From: Gammaproteobacteria bacterium
Lineage (GTDB): Bacteria; Pseudomonadota; Gammaproteobacteria; Pseudomonadales; Pseudohongiellaceae
Direction of reading: 5' to 3'
DNA: 14,653 nt
Assembly: GCA_002714195.1 (NCBI GenBank)
Contig: PAWK01000063.1
Coordinates: forward strand, 32,576 to 47,228
The position numbers and the translations under genes were made by a program. Shown piece by piece: positions 7,862 through 13,619 of the stretch (positions are counted from its first letter, which is position 1; each line of letters opens with the position of its first letter). Under the pieces are notes generated by a model that saw only the letters and a list, made by a program, of their open reading frames with translations, was not told where the DNA came from and did no database searches.

Positions 7862-9403
7862 TCAACTATTAAGATAGTTATCTAAAAAATTTTTAAAACT
7901 GATTTCTGATTGTTGTTCAAGTTTTTTTTGTTTATCTAAAGAAATATGAAACTCTTCATCAAATTTTTCCCACATTTCATTTGCTTTTTTATCCATAGAT
8001 AAGAAATATTCTTTATTCTTTTCAGAAATTTTTACCATAAACTCATCTAATGAGTATGAGCCTTCCAAAACTTCATTTATTAGCCTAGCTGATGGAGTAG
8101 TTTCTGGATCACTAATCATATCTTTATAGTTTTTTATTTCTAACTCACTAATAGAAAGAATATCCAGAAATGGTTCCATCTCATCTACTATGTAACTAGC
8201 CCATTCCTTTAAAGTTATCTTTTTCCCATCCTTTTCTAAATTTAAATTTGGCTGTCGACCAATCGTAGCTACCAAGTGATTATTTTCCCTTATTGTTTTA
8301 TATTCACTATTTGAGATAGGTGGACTTTCGCAGAAAGATGAATAAAGTATAAGAGCTTCGATAAAGTTCATTGTAGATTCACTAATACCAATGGGTGACC
8401 AAGGATCGATATCTAGTGATCTTATCTCAATATATTCAACGCCATATTTTTTTAATTTAGATGTTGGCCTTATATTTTCATTCGACATACTTTTAGGCCT
8501 TATCATCGAATAATATTCGTCTTCAATTTGAAGCTGGAAGTCATTTAGCTGCAACAATTCACTCTTTTCCGAGGGGATTTTTATTTTGAATTTATTACTT
8601 TTTTCTGAAGTTAGATTAAGTAGATCAAAAATATATTCATCTATAGAATTTATTGATACTTCAATGTCCGCCTGGCTGTCATTTTGATAGCCTAAATGAC
8701 TCATTCTTAGAGATGTTGCATAAGGAAAATAAATATTATCTTTGAATATTTTACTGCCATTTGGGGTAGAGCTTAGAAAGGTTTTATTTAGGATTGGAGA
8801 AGCGCCAAATAAATACAGTATTAACCAGCCAAATCTAGAAATATTCCTTATTATGTTAAAGTAGAATATATTTCTATTTGATGTTGAACTATCTTGATCA
8901 TGACTATTTGAGTTCAGTTTCCAAAATATTTCAGGTAAAGAATAATTGAAGTGAACCCCAGAAATTGCCTGCATTGGCTTACCATATCTTTTCGATAACC
9001 CCTTTCTATATAAGGTTTTAAATTTCGCAATATTTGAACTTCCATATTCTGCTATCTGAAAATCACGATTTTGAAAATTAGGTGGCATGCTTGCTGGCCA
9101 TAACTTTTCATCATAAATAGATTCGCTAATGTATTGATGTGATTTTTCTAAAAAGTTAACCAGATCATTATTTTCTGTAAATGGTGGCGTTATTATCTCA
9201 AGCAGAGATTCAGAGAAATCTGTTGTAAAATAGGAGTGACAAAGAGCAGATCCAAAATATTTCTGATGACTCTGGTTTGATATCAAATCATTTTTGAGTA
9301 TTCTAATCGCCTCTCTTTCAATCCCTTTTTTTCCTTGTGCTAATCTATTCTTCTCATCAGCTGAGAGCGAATGAATAAGGTTTTTTTTAATACCATGGCT
9401 CAT
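7862..9403 (-). CDS. gshA: Glutamate-cysteine ligase, type I (GshA)
   Basis: 513 residues, close to the 518 of E. coli GshA, which joins glutamate and cysteine with ATP in the first step of glutathione synthesis in the cytoplasm. Family marks seen in order: GIEREAIRI (27-35) with the metal-binding Glu29, TTDFSESLLEIITP (60-73), AISGVHFNYSLPE (146-158), the ATSLRMSHLGY segment that binds substrate, and YIEIRSLDIDPWSPIG in the last third. All the signature regions are present, so the enzyme is probably active. The ATG lies 23 bases after the stop of the yjbH-like gene and the SLBB export gene follows after 114 bases, so gshA sits inside a polysaccharide locus and is probably co-transcribed with it. 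gshB is not in the window. Confidence 0.95.
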   Translation of the reverse strand: MSHGIKKNLIHSLSADEKNRLAQGKKGIEREAIRILKNDLISNQSHQKYFGSALCHSYFTTDFSESLLEIITPPFTENNDLVNFLEKSHQYISESIYDEKLWPASMPPNFQNRDFQIAEYGSSNIAKFKTLYRKGLSKRYGKPMQAISGVHFNYSLPEIFWKLNSNSHDQDSSTSNRNIFYFNIIRNISRFGWLILYLFGASPILNKTFLSSTPNGSKIFKDNIYFPYATSLRMSHLGYQNDSQADIEVSINSIDEYIFDLLNLTSEKSNKFKIKIPSEKSELLQLNDFQLQIEDEYYSMIRPKSMSNENIRPTSKLKKYGVEYIEIRSLDIDPWSPIGISESTMNFIEALILYSSFCESPPISNSEYKTIRENNHLVATIGRQPNLNLEKDGKKITLKEWASYIVDEMEPFLDILSISELEIKNYKDMISDPETTPSARLINEVLEGSYSLDEFMVKISEKNKEYFLSMDKKANEMWEKFDEEFHISLDKQKKLEQQSEISFKNFLDNYLNS

Positions 9404-9426
9404 ATTTTGCTTTGATATTCATGATT

Positions 9427-11682
9427 CTAGTTCTTTTGTCTTGGAGACATAGAAAATCCTGAGAGTATTTTTCTGAATGACCAAGGCTTTCTTCTTAAAC
9501 TATCGACCTCATCTTGTGCGCTTGTTACTAAGTGATATAAACTTCCCGACGCAACTTGTTGGCCTGCATCTTTTGTGAGTGGTGCCCATTCATATGGTGC
9601 TGTACTTCTTGTTGTTCTATTTACATAAAATAAATCCATAGGAAGGTTAAAATAAATTGCCTTGTGAAATCGTCCTTCGCCAACACATGCGGCATCACAA
9701 TCAGTCAAAGCAACTTTTGCACCAATTCTAGCACCTGATTCGAATCTTCTGGAAACATCAAGAAGGAGTCCTTGATCCTTCCCAAGAAATTTTCCTACAC
9801 TTGCTTTAAGTCTCATATTATAGAAAGGTAAATCTTGATAGTAGGTTAAAAATCCGGTTACAGTTTCATAATTTCTGAAAGAAAGTTTCTGATCAAATTC
9901 TCGTTGTTTTACCCAGTAAGTATCTAAACCTATAGCCCACATTTTATGATCGGGTGAGTACAATAGCTCTCCTCCGACACCACCATACATCCACTCGAGG
10001 ATCCCGCCAGTTAATCTCCCCTTTATATTTCTTGTTGGGCTAAAAACATAATCAAATGCGAGTCTCCTGATACCAGATGTTCCTTGAGTTAAATAAAGTC
10101 TTCTGTCTTGTCTTACATGATGAAGTTCGCCGTCAGGTATATGCCATACATATTTATCAAAATTATTATCTATATCAATCCCAACCAATGCCTGAAGATA
10201 CAAACCCTTTCTTATTGCATAATCTGCTGTAATAAGTGCTTCTAATTGATAAAAGTAAAATTGAATCTGATGCTGGAGTGTTCCAGTCATGTGAGGTCTA
10301 ATACTCCATGAAAAATTTGGATATAGTTGCTCATTGACTCTTGATAGTGCTGTTGAATAGAGATTTTGTTGTTCATTGAAGGTAAATAAATTTTCATCAA
10401 CAGGTCCTTTTGCAACTGATTTTACTAAATCATTTCTATCAATTGATGCCCTTAGTGTTTCTACTCCTTGGTCAAGGTTGACGATAGTGATCTTATCAAT
10501 ATTCTTCGGAGAGTTATTAGCTAAAATTCTGCTGGCAAGATCAATTGCCTTAATTGTCTTTCTGAACCTTCCTTGGCTTATTTCAGCAATCATTTCATTT
10601 TCGTTGAAGATTAATGAATGAGAAACTATGCCTTCATTACTCATTTGCCAAAAAATTAGGTTACCGAGATATTTTTGGTATCCCTCTTTTAGCTTTGAGA
10701 ACTCCTGTAATGTTTGTTTATTTAATTGCTCAGGTGGAGCTATATATTTATCTCTTCCCGGATTATTTAAGTTTGAATGAAGAGCAATATTTGCATAAAT
10801 TACATTGCCTCTAACTAGTCCCAAACTAACATCAGCTTTTTCTCTTTCAGAAGGTTTGATTCTGTAATTTAATGCAAAATTAAACTTAGAGTCAGGTTTT
10901 CCAATAAGATTTCCTTCCTCATAAAATACATATTCTCTTCCCACAAATTCTTTATAATCATGGCTATCATATTCAAGTTTAAATGATAGATTATCTATTG
11001 GTGAAAAGTACTCAAATCCTCCAAAAAAGGAAGCCTCTGGCCCAGAAAACATGCTGCCGAAGTTAAACGCCCCTCCGCCAGATGCTCCCCTCCCTCTTAT
11101 ATTATAGGAGTCAAACAACCAACCGATCGGATTACTGATATGCCCTCTATTATCAGGGCACAATGTGGGATCATAAGTCTGAAGCCAACAAGATCCTGAA
11201 TTTGCAAATCTACCCCACCCAATTCCTAGCGATAAATCAAAGTCATTAATTTTCTTTGAAGCAACAATGTATTCACTTGAATAAAAACCAGTGCCCCCAA
11301 AATCCAGAGCTCCAACAGCAACAGCAGGAAGATATTCTCTTTCATCAAAAAGCTTTATCTTTAGATCAAAGCCTTTGTCTTTCCATGTTTGGGGACTACC
11401 AAAATTATATGAGGTATAAGTACCCTCTGTATATCTAACGATAGCTTCCATCCAAGGGAAAAACTGAGCTCTTGCAAAAAGCCTGTTAATTGGCTGTTCA
11501 GTTGATAAGCAAAATAAAAATTCTCCGTCATCTGAGAATCTTGCCGTTGGGTTCTGTATTAAACCTATTCCACCCCATGTGTTCTGAGAATAAGGATTAT
11601 CCTCTATATACTTTTCTTTTGATTCATTGGCTGATAGTCCATAACTGGCTATGATTAGAGCAGCTACAATTATTCTTCTCAT
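9427..11682 (-). CDS. YjbH/GfcD-family outer-membrane exopolysaccharide protein
   Basis: 751 residues with a signal peptide (MRRIIVAALIIASYGLSA, cleavage near 18). The mature N-terminal block GGIGLIQNPTARFSDDGEF (37-55), followed by alternating short strands rich in aromatic residues, is the mark of the YjbH/GfcD (YmcA) family, large beta-barrel-like outer-membrane proteins of the E. coli yjbEFGH and gfcABCDE polysaccharide loci. The family role is secretion or surface assembly of polysaccharide; the mechanism is not well defined. The barrel-like pattern is densest in the last third (about 460-715). Cysteine pairs (SCWLQTYDPTLC near 170 and DCDAAC near 668) may form periplasmic disulfides. 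No lipobox cysteine is seen. The ATG is 99 bases after the Thr-rich gene, mirroring gfcA-gfcD and yjbE-yjbH, though the GfcB/GfcC (YjbF/YjbG) genes are absent here. No clear Shine-Dalgarno precedes the start. Confidence 0.88.
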   Translation of the reverse strand: MRRIIVAALIIASYGLSANESKEKYIEDNPYSQNTWGGIGLIQNPTARFSDDGEFLFCLSTEQPINRLFARAQFFPWMEAIVRYTEGTYTSYNFGSPQTWKDKGFDLKIKLFDEREYLPAVAVGALDFGGTGFYSSEYIVASKKINDFDLSLGIGWGRFANSGSCWLQTYDPTLCPDNRGHISNPIGWLFDSYNIRGRGASGGGAFNFGSMFSGPEASFFGGFEYFSPIDNLSFKLEYDSHDYKEFVGREYVFYEEGNLIGKPDSKFNFALNYRIKPSEREKADVSLGLVRGNVIYANIALHSNLNNPGRDKYIAPPEQLNKQTLQEFSKLKEGYQKYLGNLIFWQMSNEGIVSHSLIFNENEMIAEISQGRFRKTIKAIDLASRILANNSPKNIDKITIVNLDQGVETLRASIDRNDLVKSVAKGPVDENLFTFNEQQNLYSTALSRVNEQLYPNFSWSIRPHMTGTLQHQIQFYFYQLEALITADYAIRKGLYLQALVGIDIDNNFDKYVWHIPDGELHHVRQDRRLYLTQGTSGIRRLAFDYVFSPTRNIKGRLTGGILEWMYGGVGGELLYSPDHKMWAIGLDTYWVKQREFDQKLSFRNYETVTGFLTYYQDLPFYNMRLKASVGKFLGKDQGLLLDVSRRFESGARIGAKVALTDCDAACVGEGRFHKAIYFNLPMDLFYVNRTTRSTAPYEWAPLTKDAGQQVASGSLYHLVTSAQDEVDSLRRKPWSFRKILSGFSMSPRQKN

Positions 11683-11781
11683 AAGCTATATTCGCTCATA
11701 ATGATGGTCACTTGTGTGTTACTTGGCAGACACACTAGGCTGGATTAGAGTCTATATAAGAACTTCTAATAACCTCAACTA
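11683..11781 (-). other. Gap with two short hairpins between the Thr-rich gene and the yjbH-like gene
   Basis: This 99-bp gap, read on the minus strand, holds two inverted repeats: ATTAGA/TCTAAT (11770-11765 with 11749-11744) and GTGTGT/ACACAC (11735-11730 with 11719-11714, 10-base loop). Neither is followed by a T-run, so they are not classical terminators. They could be RNA processing or partial attenuation sites that let the abundant small secreted protein be made in excess over the outer-membrane protein. That role is inference. Confidence 0.3.
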
Positions 11782-12357
11782 TCAGTTAGTTGTGGAACTA
11801 GATGATGTTGTACCAGTGGTTCCAGTTGTAGCAGTTGTGCCTGTAGTACCTGTAGTACCTGTAGTACCTGTAGTACCTGTAGTACCTGTAGTACCTGTAG
11901 TCCCTGTAGTACCTGTAGTACCTGTAGTGCCAGTTGTCGCAGTTGTTGTAACTGTCGGCGTAGGCGTAGGTGTTGGTGTAGGCGTAGGCGTAGGTGTAGG
12001 TGTTGGCGTAGGTGTTGGCGTAGGCGTAGGCGTAGGTGTTGGCGTAGGCGTAGGCGCAACAGGTTCATTGCCTGATGGCGTTGTGTACTCAGTAGATCCT
12101 CCACTGAATAATCCGAGAATTGCACCAGTGATTGCTACCCATACTCCAGCTCCGGCTCCGGCTGATGCAGCTCCTGAATTTGATGAGCTTTCATTTGATG
12201 AGCTTTCTGAATCTTCAGATGACTCTTCTTCTGCATTTGGATCATCAAATGCTTCAGATCCTTCTTCTCCTTCTGAAGCCATTGATTTAAGACTCGTCCC
12301 ACTAAGGACAAGTGTTAGCATTGAAAAGTATGTTCCTAATTTTTTAAACAATTTCAT
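11782..12357 (-). CDS. Secreted Ser/Thr-rich repeat protein, GfcA/YjbE-like in architecture
   Basis: 191 residues. A signal peptide (charged start, hydrophobic 10-19, cleavage near A27 after KSMA) is followed by an acidic Ser/Glu-rich stretch (28-60), an Ala/Gly-rich hydrophobic segment (about 62-85, possibly membrane-inserting), a Pro-Thr array of 17 PT pairs (102-135) and a Thr-Thr-Gly tail (136-190) ending in Ser/Thr. There is no catalytic domain. The layout and position, first in an operon with a YjbH-type gene, resemble GfcA (YmcD) and YjbE, small Thr-rich secreted proteins of E. coli; similarity is in composition and order, not in alignable sequence. The ATG at 12357 is supported by AGAGGATC at 12372-12365, the best Shine-Dalgarno on the minus strand. 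The Thr and Ser density suggests an O-glycosylated or polysaccharide-associated stalk. Overlapping long open frames on either strand are by-products of the repeats. Confidence 0.8.
   Translation of the reverse strand: MKLFKKLGTYFSMLTLVLSGTSLKSMASEGEEGSEAFDDPNAEEESSEDSESSSNESSSNSGAASAGAGAGVWVAITGAILGLFSGGSTEYTTPSGNEPVAPTPTPTPTPTPTPTPTPTPTPTPTPTPTPTPTPTVTTTATTGTTGTTGTTGTTGTTGTTGTTGTTGTTGTTGTTATTGTTGTTSSSSTTN
11842..11931. repeat. Ten tandem 9-bp units coding Thr-Gly-Thr
   Basis: Ten head-to-tail copies of TGTAGTACC (plus-strand reading), eight identical and two with one change each (11896-11904 TGTAGTCCC, 11923-11931 TGTAGTGCC). On the minus strand each unit codes G-T-T in the secreted protein (residues 143-172). 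Degenerate units flank the array out to about 11806 and 11949. Near-identity at the DNA level points to recent slippage expansion; the unit is a multiple of three, so copy-number change alters length without frameshift. Confidence 0.95.
11953..12054. repeat. Seventeen tandem 6-bp units coding Pro-Thr
   Basis: 102 bp of GGYGTW-type hexamers (GGCGTA, GGTGTA, GGTGTT in mixed order), coding 17 PT pairs (residues 102-135) on the minus strand. The variants are interspersed, so this array looks older or more shuffled than the adjoining 9-bp array. Proline-threonine runs of this kind form extended, protease-resistant linkers and are often glycosylated in secreted proteins; that is general knowledge, not shown here. 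Confidence 0.95.
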
Positions 12358-12364
12358 CTGTGAT

Positions 12365-12372
12365 GATCCTCT
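12365..12372 (-). promoter_or_regulatory. Shine-Dalgarno of the Thr-rich gene
   Basis: AGAGGATC on the minus strand, 7 bases before the ATG at 12357. Most other genes on this strand lack such a site, so it fixes the start and suggests strong translation of this small secreted protein. Confidence 0.7.
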
Positions 12373-12409
12373 ATAAATTTCTTATAATTATTTTAAAGCA
12401 CCCACCCCA

Positions 12410-12421
12410 GGTATTTATACC
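12410..12421. promoter_or_regulatory. Short inverted repeat in the leader of the Thr-rich gene
   Basis: GGTAT-TT-ATACC, about 53 bases before the ATG, beside a G-rich stretch (CCTGGGGTGGG on the minus strand) that stands out in AT-rich DNA. It would lie in the 5' untranslated leader if the upstream promoter is used. It might be a protein-binding site or a small RNA hairpin; no known family is recognised. Confidence 0.3.
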
Positions 12422-12449
12422 CTAGAGATTGATTTTTAAATAATTCCTA

Positions 12450-12463
12450 TTGTTTGTAAACAA
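12450..12463. promoter_or_regulatory. Operator-like dyad, second copy
   Basis: TTGTTT-GT-AAACAA, perfect 6-base arms around a 2-base centre. It shares the 11-mer TTTGTAAACAA with the dyad at 12517-12534 in the same orientation, 67 bp away. On the minus strand it also contains TTTACA, a possible -35 of a weak second promoter (16-base spacer to TAAAAA). It is a candidate binding site for the adjacent MarR-like protein or another regulator. Confidence 0.45.
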
Positions 12464-12508
12464 CATTTTCACTTTTTTACATAAAGTTACATGTTGATTT
12501 TGATGAGG

Positions 12509-12537
12509 ATTATATGACATTTGTAAACAAATGTTCA
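12509..12537 (-). promoter_or_regulatory. Probable promoter of the polysaccharide operon
   Basis: On the minus strand: -35 TGAACA (12537-12532), a 17-base spacer and a perfect -10 TATAAT (12514-12509). Transcription would start near 12502, giving a leader of about 145 bases before the Thr-rich gene. The spacer and part of the -35 are covered by the dyad at 12517-12534, so a bound regulator would be expected to block polymerase. Confidence 0.5.
12517..12534. promoter_or_regulatory. Operator-like dyad within the operon promoter
   Basis: ACATTTG-TAAA-CAAATGT: 7-base perfect arms and a 4-base centre, lying between the -35 and -10 of the promoter. It shares TTTGTAAACAA with the dyad at 12450-12463. 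Arm length and centre are suitable for a dimeric winged-helix repressor such as a MarR-type protein; the link to the neighbouring regulator is inference. Confidence 0.5.
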
Positions 12538-12575
12538 TAGTTTAATTGGGTTATTTTTTTAGCCTTAAAAATTTA

Positions 12576-13184
12576 TTATTTATTATCAATTGTTTTTCTT
12601 GGCCTTATAGATGTCCTAGTGATTATATATGACTCAAGGTTATTAATATCATCTTGGCTTAATGCTCCATCAAAAACACTTGAGAACAAACCATCAAAGT
12701 CCTTCACTACATTTGTAAAATAATTTGTGAGAGGATGCATCATTTCTTCAGAAATCCTATACAAAGTCCTTCTTGAGTCTTTTGGATCTTTATCTCTTAC
12801 AAAAATCTCGCTATCTACGCCTGTAGCAAGGACTTTTCTGAAATTTGCGAAAGTAGTTGCTGGAAAAACATCGCAAACTGAATCATATAAATCATCTCTA
12901 CTAACACCTGGATCTCCCCTGAACTGAAATAAAATAACTGAACAAATAATCTGAATTTGAAGATAACCAGATCTTATGTAGTTGGATAATTTTCTTGGTT
13001 GAAGATCTCTATTCGATAATCCCAATGCTCTTATAGCAGCTGCAAATGCAAGAACCTCAATACCTTGATTACTGTCTTTAAAATCAATTGAAGATTCTCT
13101 TACAGCCTCTGAAAGACTGCCCCTCTTCTTATTGATATTCCATTTTTCAATGCTTTTATTTATTGGCCTGACTTTGTCGTTCAT
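12576..13184 (-). CDS. Putative MarR-like winged-helix transcription regulator
   Basis: 202 residues, no signal peptide or membrane segment. The middle (about 75-150) reads as a winged helix: a hydrophobic helix (QIQIICSVILFQF, 76-88), a DDLYDSV helix, a recognition-helix-like TTFANFRKVLATG (110-122), and a wing DPKDSRRTLYRIS (133-145) that looks like the D-x-x-D-x-R-R wing of MarR proteins. The N-terminal 70 residues are basic then mixed and match nothing I know; the C-terminus (about 150-190) is helical and could dimerise. It is followed by 218 bp containing a promoter with a dyad, then the Thr-rich gene and the polysaccharide operon, so local control of that operon is likely. The ATG at 13184 has no clear Shine-Dalgarno. 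DNA-binding fold fairly likely; exact family and ligand unknown. Confidence 0.6.
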   Translation of the reverse strand: MNDKVRPINKSIEKWNINKKRGSLSEAVRESSIDFKDSNQGIEVLAFAAAIRALGLSNRDLQPRKLSNYIRSGYLQIQIICSVILFQFRGDPGVSRDDLYDSVCDVFPATTFANFRKVLATGVDSEIFVRDKDPKDSRRTLYRISEEMMHPLTNYFTNVVKDFDGLFSSVFDGALSQDDINNLESYIITRTSIRPRKTIDNK

Positions 13185-13191
13185 TATTCAA

Positions 13192-13220
13192 TTAAAATTA
13201 TTATTTATATTGGATATAAT
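13192..13220 (+). promoter_or_regulatory. Promoter for the small periplasmic protein gene (and perhaps mdh)
   Basis: TTAAAA (13192-13197), 17-base spacer, perfect TATAAT (13215-13220) in the 75-bp divergent gap. The start would be near 13227, about 33 bases before the ATG at 13260. The -35 is weak (4 of 6). Confidence 0.5.
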
Positions 13221-13246
13221 CTATTACTCTTTAGTAAATATCTCAA
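13218..13246 (-). promoter_or_regulatory. Possible divergent promoter for the MarR-like gene
   Basis: On the minus strand TTGAGA (13246-13241), a 17-base spacer and TAGATT (13223-13218). It overlaps the plus-strand -10, so the two divergent promoters may compete. The -10 matches only 4 of 6 bases. Confidence 0.35.
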
Positions 13247-13259
13247 ACGGATAAATAAC

Positions 13260-13601
13260 ATGTTTAAGAAAAAAATATTTTTAATTGTCTCTTTATTAGC
13301 TTTCAGTTCAATGACTTTTGCTGAATGCACTTACCCAAAGAAAAGTTTTGATATCCCTTCAGGCAAGAAAGCAACTGAAGCTGAAATGATTGAAACACAG
13401 GGCAAAGTAAAAAAATTTCAGGCTGATTTAGCTGTTTACCGCAATTGCTTAGATGATGAGTTAGGTAAAGTTTCTACTGAACTTGAGTCATATGAAGAAA
13501 TTAAGAGAATGAGTACTCAGAAACACAATGCCTCGGTCGAAGACGAACAAAAAATGGCCGATGAATGGGGCGAGGCTGTCAGAGCATTCAAATCAAAATA
13601 A
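13260..13601 (+). CDS. Small periplasmic protein of unknown function
   Basis: 113 residues. The first 21 form a clear Sec signal peptide (MFKKK, hydrophobic core, cleavage after TFA before ECTYP), so the product is periplasmic. The mature part has two cysteines (C23 and C59) that could pair, a short PSGKKATEAEM segment, then a long charged, helix-forming stretch (about 40-110) that may be a helical hairpin or coiled coil. I do not recognise a named family, but the motif style (CTYPKKSFDIP then ATEAEMIETQ, helices with YRNCLD) recalls conserved hypothetical proteins of marine gammaproteobacteria. It is followed by mdh after 18 bases, so they may be co-transcribed. The start is supported by the signal peptide; only a weak CGGA lies upstream. 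Confidence 0.75.
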   Translation: MFKKKIFLIVSLLAFSSMTFAECTYPKKSFDIPSGKKATEAEMIETQGKVKKFQADLAVYRNCLDDELGKVSTELESYEEIKRMSTQKHNASVEDEQKMADEWGEAVRAFKSK

Positions 13602-13606
13602 TCAAA

Positions 13607-13612
13607 TAAGGA
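13607..13612 (+). promoter_or_regulatory. Shine-Dalgarno fixing the GTG start of mdh
   Basis: TAAGGA, 7 bases before the GTG at 13620-13622. It decides for the GTG start, which also places the Rossmann glycine motif at the expected distance from the N-terminus. Confidence 0.7.
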
Positions 13613-13619
13613 TCAAAAA

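Noticed and set aside
11806..12059. CRISPR array
   Set aside because: Units are 6 and 9 bp, contiguous, without spacers, and lie inside a coding frame.
11775..12125. A second minus-strand frame rich in Leu-Gln and Leu-Arg
   Set aside because: Frame-shifted reading of the same arrays, with no ribosome site or plausible N-terminus.
11714..12376. A 220-residue open frame on the plus strand rich in Val-Pro and Val-Gly
   Set aside because: It is the complement of the PT and TTG arrays; its repeats mirror the minus-strand gene, it lacks a signal peptide or ribosome site, and the minus-strand frame has both.
12385..12405. Sigma-54 type promoter (TGGGGTGGGTGC on the minus strand)
   Set aside because: The GG to GC distance is two bases shorter than the strict sigma-54 spacing.
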